From the NCBI GenBank assembly GCA_947471745.1, contig CANJKZ010000460.1, positions 425,001 to 489,000 on the forward strand: 64,000 nt of DNA, written 5' to 3'. Under the pieces are notes generated by a model that was not told the DNA's origin, ran no database searches, and saw only the letters and a list, made by a program, of their open reading frames with translations. Positions 34,067-44,149 of the stretch are shown here, in pieces. Each line of letters starts with the position of its first letter. Within the stretch, counting starts at the first letter, position 1. The position numbers and the translations under genes were made by a program. The stretch comes from Closterium sp. Naga37s-1 (lineage: Eukaryota > Streptophyta > Zygnematophyceae > Desmidiales > Closteriaceae).

Positions 34067-35365
34067 GTACTTAGACGCGATCAGCATCGCCGTGATCCCC
34101 ACCAGCTGCAGGTTACGGCGGGGAATCGGCGTCACCGCCAGGTACCTATCGATGACGCTTATAGCGAGGAAAAGCGTCTCCGGCATGAGCTTGAACTTGA
34201 GGTGGACCTCGATGAGCCAGTCGACGAGAATCGCGCGCATCGTGCCGTTGATGTCGCTCTGACGGTTCATGTAATCGGGAGCCACCATGCCTTCCGTTTC
34301 CGTCCGCCTGTAGAAGTTGTAGATATCCGCGACATAAGTCGTCTCAGCAAGAGGGTTGCTCTTGTCGGCAGCGTCGATGTCCCACCACGCTTCCCTCTTA
34401 ACGGACGCGGCGGCGACAGCGGCGGCGTTTATCGTGGTGATCGTGGAGAGGACGCTCGCTTCCTCGCTTACAGCCGTCAGCTCGGCGGTCATGGTGTGCA
34501 CGTGGCGCGGCTCTTCGATATCCACGTCACCCGGAATCACTTCCTCCACGTCAGGTGAGACGGTGACGACGCTGACGGCGCTGGAGGTCTGAGCGGACTT
34601 GGCGGCGGGTTGCGACTTGGGCTGCGATCAAGAAGATCGAGATCGAGGAGCGTCAGATAACGAAGTAACAAAAGAAGTACGGTAAGACTGAAGACGGTAC
34701 ATGGTGAAGTGAGACGAAGAACCGCGACGGAAACTGATCAAGTGTCCAAAGCGCTTCGAGTAGTAGTACTCACCACAACAACGGAGGCGCGACCAGGGAC
34801 CTTGGCGGCGGGAGCAGCGCGTTGGCGGACAGGCTCGGCCTTCTTCCTGCGATACAGAAAACAGAGGGAGGCGACGCGTTAGAATCAATGAAACGGAGAA
34901 TACAATCAACGACATCGCGATGCAGCAGCAAGGGAAAGAATAAAATGCGGAACAGTTAACGTAGGACCGTGAAGGAGTTACAAAGACATACTCGAACTTT
35001 CCGCCAGCGGCGGCCTTGGAGGCCATGCTGTTGGTGAGCGTGCCGAAAGCCCGTCGCGGGGGTGGGAGGACATGGCCGGATCGAAGCTTCATCGCGCCGA
35101 GCTCCAGTGCGATAGCCGCGGCGGCGTTCTTGCTGCCGGCCCGTTTCCCATCCATCACGCGGTTCTCGTCGTTAGCAGCGTACTGGGAGGCCATTCTGGC
35201 GGCCATGTCCTGAGATAGGTCGGGCGGAAACTCTTTGACTAGGTAATACTTCCCAAACAGAACTACCTCTGAGCGGTAAAGCCTGGAGCTTCTGAGCGCT
35301 AGGTACCGATTTAGTAGGAAAAAAAACTGGATGTCAAGTAGACACTCTTCGTACGGCCAATATAA

Positions 35366-35373
35366 GCGGGAAA
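35366..35373 (-). promoter_or_regulatory. E2F-like site TTTCCCGC, cyclin II pseudogene
   Basis: TTTCCCGC on the gene strand, 160 bp upstream of the start codon, conserved in position and sequence in the intact copy. Consistent with cell-cycle control. Confidence 0.55.
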
Positions 35374-35680
35374 GCGTTTGAGTCTCGGCGCGTGTGGATA
35401 CAGGAGCACAAGAGTGTACCACGTGAGAAGGCTGGTGTTGAAAGCAGAAAGTGGATGAGGATGAATGAGCTAGGCGATGTGTTTTGCAGGTGTGTGTGGT
35501 GTTGGGCAACAAGTGTGTGGTGGCAGGATGACTACGAACAGCGCAGGTGCAGTAGTATCAAGTGCGATGAGAGGTGGTATAACGGCTTGAGATTTTGGAA
35601 ATGTCGAGCCGCGGACAATCTGTGTGGGTTGCCAAATGCGGCTAGGGGCGGCTCGGCTCGCAGGAGGACAATTTCGCTTT

Positions 35681-35688
35681 GCGCCAAA
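35681..35688 (-). promoter_or_regulatory. Second E2F-like site TTTGGCGC, cyclin II pseudogene
   Basis: TTTGGCGC on the gene strand about 480 bp upstream of the start; also kept in the intact copy at 61009-61016. Confidence 0.5.
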
Positions 35689-36279
35689 CCGCCGCACCTT
35701 ACGGCTGGAGAGTTGGGATTCGGGCAAACGGGAAACTACATTGGCTGGGAGTGGATTGGTGCTCATGGCATTGTTCATCGCGATGAGACGCAGTGAACCA
35801 TCCGATGGCAAACTGGCCTTGTGTAAATGTTTTACATTTGACAAATGAAAGTGACCTTAGGTCGTAACGGGGCAAAACCTGAAGGAAAGTCCGAGTGTAC
35901 ATACAGCCGTCCGATAGAGAACCAATATCCAATGCAACCGTCGATGAGAATTTGGTGGTGGACCAGGACATCGGATGATGATGGTTCGCCATTCGCGCAG
36001 TTCTGAAGCGTTATTGCTCCAGCATGAAATGTACGGGCAGGTCCTTCCGAGTAGCTTCTCGCCGCACCCAAACTTCTCATCTCTCAATTTGCTGGGGGGA
36101 TGTTGCCATGAAGTCTCGCAGTCTCTCAAATTGTTGCCCCGCATAACTTGTGCGCTGGCTGATGCTAGCTCTCGAGGCCGAATTGGCAGCGCACAAGTTG
36201 TGCGGACGTTTGCCTGGCGATGCACGATCTTGGAACCTTCACCCCCTTAAAGCCCAAAACCTGAATTACAAAAAAAAAA

Positions 36280-36303
36280 AGGCAAACTGTGCACAGTTTG
36301 CCT
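36280..36303. repeat. 24-bp perfect palindrome
   Basis: Reads the same on both strands around the core CAAACTGTGCACAGTTTG (36283-36300). The same core forms a 26-bp palindrome at 39982-40007. Confidence 0.9.
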
Positions 36304-37140
36304 ACCGAACCCACAGTTGACCTCCCGAGCCAGGCTGGTAACCAGAAAACGTCGCGCCACAAAATGACTGAGTCGTAGGGCAAAACAGGTCTGCTTGGCG
36401 AGAGTCCCAACCACCATTTCCTGAAGGAGGGTGGGCTCTGCCTGTGCACAGTTTGCAAAAAACTGTAATTCAGGAATGCTTGTGCGGCTAGTACGCGAAA
36501 CTCGTAGATCATAGGCCAGAGGCAATTTCCTACCTACCACACTTAGTTTACCCTCATCCCAAGCGTGAAAGGCGCGAAGCGCATAATATTCCACACCGCG
36601 GTAAAATGGTGAACCTCAATTCCCCTCACATCGTCCTCCCCGTTGACGCACCGTCGCCCCCGCTTCCTCTGTTTCCCCGTCGCCATTGCCCTCCCGTCGC
36701 CCTTACCCCTCTCCCCTCCCGTCGCTTCCTCGTCAACGTCGTCGAGCCTCATTCCGACGCTTTTTTCACCACTCCGACCACCCTCTTTTTCCGTTGTCGT
36801 GTCCCCACCACTCCCCACTCTCCTGACAGGCGCGCCCACGTTTCCTTACTTGGGCATCGCCTTTCCGCAAACATCGCATTTGGCCCTATCGCTCACGCTT
36901 TCCCGCAACGTCGGTCACGCTTTCCCGCAACGTCGCTCACGCTTTCCCGCACCGTCGCTCACGCTTTCCCGCACCGTCGCTCACGCTTTCCCCTTGTCGC
37001 CACTCACGCATCCTCCTGCCTTACCCCACTCCCGGGGACACCGTCGCTCGCGCCTTCCCCCACCTTCTCTCACGCTTCCCCGCTCATCGCCCAGGCTTCA
37101 TCCCACCCTCGCCCACGCTTCACCCCACCCTCGCCCAGGG

Positions 37141-37330
37141 TTCCCCCCACCGTCTCCCATGCTTCCCCCCACCGTCTCCCATGCTTCCCCCCACCGTCTC
37201 CCATGCTTCCCCCCACCGTCTCCCATGCTTCCCCCCACCGTCTCCCATGCTTCCCCCCACCGTCTCCCATGCTTCCCCCCACCGTCTCCCATGCTTCCCC
37301 CCACCGTCTCCCACGCCTCCCCCCACCGTC
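37141..37330. repeat. 22-bp minisatellite (ttccccccaccgtctcccat gc)
   Basis: About eight near-perfect 22-bp units, with looser related words on both sides (about 36890-37400). Followed by a tctcatcctccttcc repeat at 37400-37560. Open frames across it (up to 486 codons) are periodicity artefacts. Confidence 0.9.
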
Positions 37331-38589
37331 GCCCACGTTTCCCCCCACCCTCGCCCACGCTTCCCCCCACCATCGCCCACGTTTCCCCCCACCCTCTCAT
37401 CCGCCCTTCATCTCATCCTCCCGTCCTCACATCCTCGTTTCCTCTCATCCTCCCGTCCTCTCATCCTCCTTTCCTCTCATCCTCCTTTCCTCTCATCCTC
37501 CCTTCCTCTCATCCTCCCTTCGTCTCATCTTCCTTTCCTCTCACCCACCCTTCCTATCACCCACTCTTCCTCTCATCCCCCCATCCGCCCCACCGTCGCC
37601 CACGCTTCCCCCCACCCTCGCCCACGCTTCCCCTAGACGGGACAGGGGAGTGGGGGAGGCGGGGCAGGGGGGGCAGGGGAGGCGGGGGGGTAGGGAGAGA
37701 GGGTGCAGGGATCCTCCTATCCCCTGTTCCACCCCCTGCCACACTTTCTCCTCCTGCCCTCCTCCCTTCCTCCGCATTCATACCCCTTCCTCCCTTTCTC
37801 CATCTCTCGCGTTGCGCTTTTTCTCCCCGCTGATATCTCTTCCCTTCCCATCGCGTTTGCGTCATCGTCAATGGCAAGTACCGTCCGCCCTTCCACTCTC
37901 CATTCAGCCCTTTCTCCAAGCCTCTCTCCACCCTACCACTCTCCCACCCACTCTGTCTTTCATCCTCCTGCCCCTCCACCCTGCCGCCCTTTTTTTCAAG
38001 CTGCCACTTTCCGATCTTCCTGTCGGCCGCCTTTTCTGTCCGACCCACTTGCTACACCCTACTTGATTTCCTCACATCCTCCCATCCCCCCTTTCCCTTC
38101 CACGCCTGTACACTCCTCGCCTGTTTGTATATTCAAGGGGATTGCCCTTCGATTGTCATTGTTTCGTACAGTCCTTCCCAGCTGCTTCAACATACCGGTA
38201 CCATATGACACATCAAATTTCATGGTTGATGATTAGTGGTATGACAAATAGGTAACCATGCCATGTATTGATGTTTATGCGTCTCATATTAAAACACTGT
38301 CGGCTTCAGAGCAGGGTTGCACATGGCCACAAAAAAGAAGTGGAACAAAGCATATAAAAGTTGTCAACAGTGGACTATAGGCACAATGCACAAAGCTAGG
38401 AGGTGGTAACTTTTCATCACATTAACTCATGGTGGTGGGCACCTGTCCAAGCATGGTTCTGTGATAGAACGGGGATGGAAGAGGGGGTATGGCAGATAAG
38501 CGAGGGTTGGATGTGGACGGGGCAGAGGGGTGAGAAAAAAAGGGGAAAGAGAGTGAAGACGGATGGGGGAGAAGAGAGTGAGGGGGTTG

Positions 38590-39090
38590 GGAAGAGAGTG
38601 TGCAGTGCGTAGGGGAGAAGAGAGTGTGGGGGGTGGGAAGAGAGTGTGCAGTGCGACGGGCGGGAAGAGAGTGAGGGGGGTGGGAAGAGAGTGTGTAGTG
38701 CGTAGGGGGGAAGAGAGTAAGGGGGGTGGGAAGAGAGTGTGCAGTGCGCAGGGGGGAAGAGAGTGAGGGGGGTGGGAAGAGAGTGTGCAGTGCGACGGGC
38801 GGGAAGAGAGTGAGGGGGGTGGGAAGAGAGTGTGCAGTGCGTAGGGGGGAAGAGAGTAAGGGGGGTGGGAAGAGAGTGTGCAGTGCGCAGGGGGGAAGAG
38901 AGTGAGGGGGGTGGGAAGAGAGTGTGCAGTGCGCAGGGGAGAAGAGAGTGTGGGGGGTGGGAAGAGAGTGTGCAGTGCACAGGGGAGAAGAGAGTGTGGG
39001 GGGTGGGAAGAGAGTGTGCAGTGCGCAGGGGGGAAGAGAGTGAGGGGGGTGGGAAGAGAGTGTGCAGTGCGCAGGGGGGAAGAGAGTGAG
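38590..39090. repeat. 46-bp minisatellite (gaagagagtgtgcagtgcg...)
   Basis: About eleven units of 46 bp. Each holds gaagagagtg twice with tgcagtgcg between, and variants alternate (cgtagg, cgacgg, cgcagg). Confidence 0.9.
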
Positions 39091-39199
39091 CAGGGGGGAG
39101 GGGAGTGAGCAGGAGAGAAGAGATTGCGGGTGGGCAAGCGAGTGAGCGAGGGGGAGAGCGTGAGATGGAGAGAGTGAACGGCAATGGGAGGGGTAGTGG

Positions 39200-39500
39200 T
39201 GGCGACGGGCGGGAAGCGAGTGCGACGGGCGGGGGAAGCGAGTGCGACGGGCGGGGGAAGCGCGGGCGGGGAAGCGAGTGCGACTGGCGGGAAGCGAGTG
39301 CGACGGGCGGGGGAAGCGAGTGCGACGGGCGGGGGAAGCGAGAGCGACGGGCGGGGGAAGCGCGGGCCGGGAAGCGAGTGCGACGGGCGGGGAAGCGAGT
39401 GCGACGGGCGGGGAAGCGAGTGCGACGGGCGGGGGAAGCGAGTGCGACGGGCAGGGGAAGCGAGTGCGACGGGCGGGGGAAGCGAGAGCGATGGGTAGAG
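39200..39500. repeat. 21-22 bp GC-rich minisatellite (gcgagtgcgacgggcggggg)
   Basis: About twelve units, followed by decayed gcgaaggcgacggg words to about 39690. No gene. Confidence 0.88.
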
Positions 39501-39981
39501 GAAGGGAAGGCGACGGGCGGGAGAAGCGAAGGCGACGGGCGGGAAAGGCGACGGGAGGGGGAATGTTGCGCGACGGGGTGGGGGGAAGTGAAGGCGACGG
39601 GGGGAGGGGAAGTGAAGGTGACGGGGGAGGGGAAGTGAAGGCGACAGGCGTGGAAAGCGAAGGCGACGGGCTGGGGTCCAGAAGGCATCGGGCTGGGGTC
39701 TTGGAGGCGCCATCCCACGCGGCTGCGATGGCGAAAGAGATCGGAAGCGTGGGACCTAGGGTAAGCGAGGGCGAGGAGAGAGGTTTACGCTTGGGCGAAG
39801 GGTCACGGTACGATATTCGCCGAGAGTTTACGCATCAGTTGCACCCTAAACCTGCATTTCGACACGAGCGAACACTATCTTTGTGCGTCGTCATCGAGAT
39901 CCGCGTTACCCACATTCGTAAGCCGCCTCTGATTCCTCGCTATGTCTACAGGTATGCTATATGCCTAGTTATCTTCGTGCT

Positions 39982-40007
39982 ATCCCAAACTGTGCACAGT
40001 TTGGGAT
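39982..40007. repeat. 26-bp perfect palindrome
   Basis: Perfectly self-complementary around TGTGCACA, sharing its 18-bp core with the palindrome at 36280-36303. Confidence 0.9.
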
Positions 40008-40569
40008 GGACGCCCTTTTCTGGTTGTTGTGTGAGGGACCCCACCCATCACTCGAATTCTTGTACGCGACGGACTTTTGTCGCAATTTGGTTTCGCGAGT
40101 GAAAGTGGTTCGCACCCCAACCGAACCTCCGTCTGCCTGCCTTCCGAACCTAATTTTTCCCGTTGTCTTCCGTTGAGTAATTCAGGTCTTGGGCTTTAAA
40201 TTAGTGCGCCGCATAAGTGGTGTTCTGCAGGCAGAAGCGTTAAATTTGGCGCAAACAGGTTTAGCAGGACCTCCCTTATCACCAAACCTTGATAGGCAGA
40301 AGCCCGCTTATCATCGAAGATTCTGCGGACCCAGTTTCCGGAAATTTAAAGGGCAACACCCGAATTACTCAACGGAAGTCAACGCGGGAAAACAGGTTTG
40401 GGAAAGCATAGATTTTAGGTTTGAAAACCTCCCCTAAACATTTCTTTCCCGAAACCAGTAGGAGCGAGACACAAACTGGCGACAGTTTGTGAAGGCCTCT
40501 TTGTAATTCTGGGGCTGGGCTTTAACGCCTACAGAACAACGCCGATGTCTCGATTTCGAAATTGTCATC

Positions 40570-40795
40570 CTGCAGAAGCGGTATGCAGTGCAATGCTTTT
40601 GGAGCCTATCAAAAGGGAAACGCAGCCAACAGAACTGTTTCACAGAGCAACCAGACCGTCACGCATAGGAGGCCAACCAATGAAGGTGAAATTTGGGGAT
40701 TGCGCATGGCTGGCTTGAATGATTTTGAAGCTCAGGAGCTTTGGCACAGTGTGGGACTGTTCCCGGACATATACAAGACAGCTCTGTCTGTTAAG
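40570..40795 (+). pseudogene. Fragment of a second cyclin I (C-terminal cyclin fold)
   Basis: Homologous to 26155-26381 of cyclin I. One frame reads GAYQKGNAANRTVSQSNQ, then THRRPTNEGEIWGLRMAGL and FEAQELWHSVGL. It starts inside the exon and ends after KTALS, with no start, stop or remaining exons. Only a small part of the ancestral gene is left between mobile DNA. Confidence 0.9.
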
Positions 40796-41239
40796 GTGAA
40801 GCCCTGCACATGCCCAGTTTTGCGTGTAGCAGCCCTATGCGATATAGCGAGGTTTCGCATACCGCATACAGGAGCGTCGGTATTCGCCGAGTACATTCCA
40901 ACGATGCACTTCTGTATGTACTGTTCAACACTGGACCGAACTAGAGGGACGTGACGACGTTGCATAAACGAGTATGTGCAACTGTCTATTGCGAGCACCT
41001 GCACAACTACTCCTGGACAGGTATAAAATACACCTGGCGGTACTTTCACCTGATGGCGTTTTCACCTGGCGGTGCCAACCTGGAACCGCATACTAGAGTA
41101 GGTGCTTGCACGTTCTCCTTGAACAACGTTCTTCATGAACAACGTTCTCGTAGAACGTTCTCGCACACGTCACCATGTTTCCTATAAGGTTCATGTTGTA
41201 TCTATTGTAATCAATCAATCAATGATGATTGATTACTGC
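40796..41239. other. Unassigned spacer with GAACGTTC cluster
   Basis: No gene. 41111-41163 has five GTTC/GAAC inverted words (TTCATGAA, AGAACGTTCT) in heat-shock-element-like spacing. Confidence 0.5.
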
Positions 41240-42228
41240 ACAATCACCCCTCCCCCCCCCCCTTCTTCTCCATTCCCCTGCTGCGCATGCAGCAGTGGGG
41301 GGGGAGGGTATGGGGGTGGCGGGTGTGGCGGGTGTGGCGCACGACGGGTTCCTGCCCGTCGCGCGCCCTGCTGTCGCCCGAGCAGCTCCTACACCCCCCC
41401 CCCCCCCCCCCCGCCCCCCCCCCTTTCTCCTCCATCCCCCTGCTGCGCATGCAGCAGTGGAGGGGAGGGTATGGGGGTGGCGGGAGTGAGTAGTCAGGAG
41501 CCCATCACCTCCTCCTCTCTCTCCCTGCTGCATCTGTTGTTGTGTTGGGAGAAAGGGGGGGGAGCTTGGAGGTGTGAGGGGGTGGCGAGAGAGATTCAGC
41601 CGAGCCAGCAGCTGCCCCTCCTCCTCTCTCTCCCACGGCCGCGCGTGCCACTGTGGGGGGGAGGGTGAGGCGGTGGCGGAAGCTAGCCAGGCATCTGCAG
41701 CTGCCGCCCGCTGCTACCGTGGCACCTCCAACTACCGCCCCTGCCTCCACCTACTGCTTCTGTTGCTGTCTGCTGCTGTTGAGCGGCAGGTGCTGCCGTT
41801 GAGCCCTGCTGTGCCGCCACCTCTTGCCGCCGCACACTCCTGCTCTCCAGGCGGCCTGCCGCCACATGCACCTGCTTCTGCTGCTTCTACCTTGGCTGAG
41901 GGGTTGTTGCAGCTGAATATGCCACCACTGCACCGGTTGTCACTGCTCTTGCCTACTGCTGCTTTACTCTGCACAAACTCCTGCTGCAAGCAGTTATGGG
42001 GGTGTGTTGGAATATATATATGTAACTGCCTGTAGCTGTAGTTTAGTGTAGCTATCATAAACTGTTGGTGGTGCACCATTCTTGGTTCTTGCCTATATCC
42101 TTGTACCGTACTGTTTCTCATTATTGAACCCCTTTTTGTTGGCCAACACCTCTCGCCACTTTCCTTCCCCTTGCCTAAACTATCTCGACACTCAAACCCT
42201 AGCCATGGCTCCTAACTAAGTTTTTACA
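41240..42228 (+). mobile_element. 5'-truncated relative of the TRIM-like element with its 3' LTR
   Basis: The inside has the same CTGCTGC-hairpin and G-tract modules (about 41280-41310 and 41440-41490) and the same end (ctgcacaaactcctgctgca, then GTTATGGGGGTG). The LTR is 42005-42228 (TGTTGGAATATA...TTTTTACA). Its first 70 bases match the LTR at 23530 closely; the rest has diverged. No 5' LTR found and no proteins. Confidence 0.82.
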
Positions 42229-42282
42229 TTTTATACTCATCGAACTACTGAATTGTATAAGTCAATTTTTCTTTGTCCAACA
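42229..42282 (-). repeat. LTR fragment of the old minus-strand Copia
   Basis: 54 bp matching 58343-58396 with two mismatches, ending ...TTTGTCCAACA. On the minus strand it is the first 54 bp of an LTR (TGTTGGACAAAG), preceded by a purine tract that continues across the inserted element at 47982-47994 (rc: AATTGAAGGGGAG). Confidence 0.85.
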
Positions 42283-42290
42283 CTCCCCTT

Positions 42291-42510
42291 TGTCAGAATA
42301 TATTGTATATATATATTTGTATAACTGCATATAGTTATAGCTGTAGTGTAGTTACTGTTTTAGTCCCTGTAGGTGGTGCACCCTTTGCCATCTCTCGCTC
42401 CTATATCTTGTGCCTTGCTTTCTTAGTGAAACACTTCTTCCTTGCTTTCTCAACTCTCTCGACACTTGCCTAGCTCTCACACCCTAGCTGTGGCTCATAC
42501 GATTTTAACA
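42291..42510 (+). repeat. 5' LTR of 5.7-kb element
   Basis: 220 bp, followed directly by the primer-binding site at 42511. Confidence 0.95.
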
Positions 42511-43504
42511 TGGTATTAAGAGCTGGTTCTAACCTGAGGACCTAACCTCTTTGGGCCCACCACCTGCTGCCCTACGCGCCACCCTCGTGTGGCCCTTCTC
42601 TCGACATTAGGCCCCGGCCCGTCGCTCGTGCCCGTCGCCCCTAGGCCCCGGCCCCGTCGCCCCTAGGCCCGTCGCCCCTCGGCCCCGTCGCCCCTAGGCC
42701 TCGGTCCCGGCCCGTAGCCCGTCGCGCGTAGCCCCTAGGCCCGTCGCCCTTAGGCTCCGCCCCCCCGGCCCGTCGCTCGCGCCCGTCGCTCCCCTAGGCT
42801 CGGCCCCGTCGCCCGTTCCTCGCCCCCGACGTCCCTAGGCCCCGGTTCCGGCCCTTCGCCCGTCGCGCAACGCCCCTAGGCCCCGTCGCCCCCGTCTCCT
42901 GTCGCTCCCCTAGGCACGGCCCTATGCCCCGCGGCCCCCCCAAAAACCAAGGCCCCTCGGCCCCGTCGCTCGCGCCCGACGCCCCTAGGCCCCGGTTCTG
43001 GCCCGTAGCCCGTCGCGCAACGCCCCTATGCCCGTCGGCCCCGTCGCGCCCGCCGCCCCTAGGCCCGTCGGCACCGTTGCCTCTAGGCCCCGGCCTCGTC
43101 GCCCAAGGCGCCGTGGCCTGCGGCTCTGTCTCCCGCGGCCATGTCGCCCGAGGACCTGTCGCCCGCGGCCTCGTCGCCCCTTGCCTCATCGCCCGAGGAC
43201 CCGCCCCCCCCAACTTCGTTCTCCCTCTCCCTGCTGCGCGTGCAGCGGAAAAGGAGGGGGGGGGGGGGAAGGGAAGGGACTTGGGGGCGCGGATCATGGA
43301 GGGTGAGGGGGTGGCAAGAGGGGTGCGGTTCTGGGGCGTGGCTGACCTAGGGGTAGGCAGGAGGGGTTTCTGCAACGCCAGCCACCCACCACCTCCTCCT
43401 CTCTCTCTCCCTGCCGCACCTTGTGTTGGGAGGGGGGGAGCTTGGAGGTTAAGGGGGTGGCGGGGAGGGGATCTGCAGCATCAGCCCCCCTCCCCCCTCC
43501 CCCC

Positions 43505-43541
<37 letters not shown>

Positions 43542-43544
43542 CTT

Positions 43545-44140
43545 CTCCTCCATTCCACTGCTGCGGGTGCAGCAGTGGGGGGGAGGGGATCTGCAGCACC
43601 AGCCCCCCCCCACGCCCCCCCCCCCCCCTTCTCCTCCATCCCCCTGCTGCGGGTGCAGCAGTGGGGGGGAGGGGATCTGCAGCACCAGCCCCCCCCCCCC
43701 CCGCCCCCCACTTCTCCTCCATCCCTCTGCTGCGGGTGCAGCAGTGGGTGGGAGGGGATCTGCAGCACCAGCCCCCCCCTTCCCCCCTCCCCCTTCTCCT
43801 CCATTCCCCTGCCGTGGGTGCAGCAGTGGGGGGGGAGGGGATCTGAAGCACCAGCCCCCCCGCCCCCTCTTCTCCTCCATCCCCCTGCTGTGGGTGCAGC
43901 AGTGGGGGGGAGGGGATCTGCAGCACCAGCCCCCCCCCACCCCCCCGCCCCTTTCTCCTCCATCCCCCTGCTGCGGGTGCAGCAGTGGTGGTGGGGGGGG
44001 GGGGGGGGGGGGGGGGGTATGGGGGTGGCGGGATCTTGGAGGTTCAAGGGGTGGCAGGAAGGGATCTGCAGCACCAGCTCCCCCCCGCCCCCCCCCCTTC
44101 TCCTCCATCCCTCTGCTGCGAGTGCAGCAGTGGGGGGAGG
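43545..44140 (+). repeat. Array of hairpin plus polypurine modules
   Basis: Eight units of about 75-110 bp, each running: a C-tract, ttctcctccat, CTGCTGC-GGGT-GCAGCAG (7-bp stem, 4-nt loop, with variants), TGGGGGGGAGGGGATCTG and cagcaccag. The same module occurs singly at 43222, 47087, 47400 and 47498, and in the two TRIM-like copies (24535, 24672, 41280, 41440). Confidence 0.9.
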
Positions 44141-44149
44141 GGATCTGCA

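Larger units (their letters stand above)
26892..35206 (-). pseudogene. Cyclin II (B-type), broken by Copia insertion and nonsense codon
   Basis: Duplicate of the intact cyclin at 58694-60523 with the same three exons: 35206-34992, 34846-34774 and 34621-26892, the last split by the Copia element at 27584-34066. Exon 1 has the D-box-like RRAFGTLTN. The insertion duplicates gtact and falls in the cyclin box, within the codons for IASKYEE. Independently, the codon at 27522-27524 is TAG where the intact copy has TAC (Tyr of DSAYTRQ). Otherwise the coding sequence is close to the intact copy, so loss was recent. It cannot give a full cyclin. Confidence 0.93.
35207..36246. promoter_or_regulatory. 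5' flank of cyclin II pseudogene copy
   Basis: Homologous to 60524-61290 over at least 750 bp, with small indels, so the duplication carried the promoter. It contains E2F-like sites (listed) and an AACGG core near 35866, the heart of plant mitotic MSA elements, which is only suggestive. No coding region recognised. Confidence 0.65.
36247..40199. mobile_element. Satellite-rich block bounded by 23-bp inverted repeats (candidate DNA element)
   Basis: The left end TTAAAGCCCAAAACCTGAAT (36247) and the inverse of the right end (40177-40199) match over 23 bp with one mismatch, each with TTAA at the outer edge. Inside, near each end, is a long perfect palindrome around CAAACTGTGCACAGTTTG; between them are three minisatellites. 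No transposase seen. A third, unpaired end copy lies at 40503-40525. A non-autonomous element with TTAA targets is possible, but the TTAA could simply be part of the repeat. Confidence 0.5.

Noticed and set aside
36606..39718. Open frames of 396-486 residues over the 37-39 kb minisatellites
   Set aside because: Low-complexity periodicity on both strands, no start context, no conserved motif.
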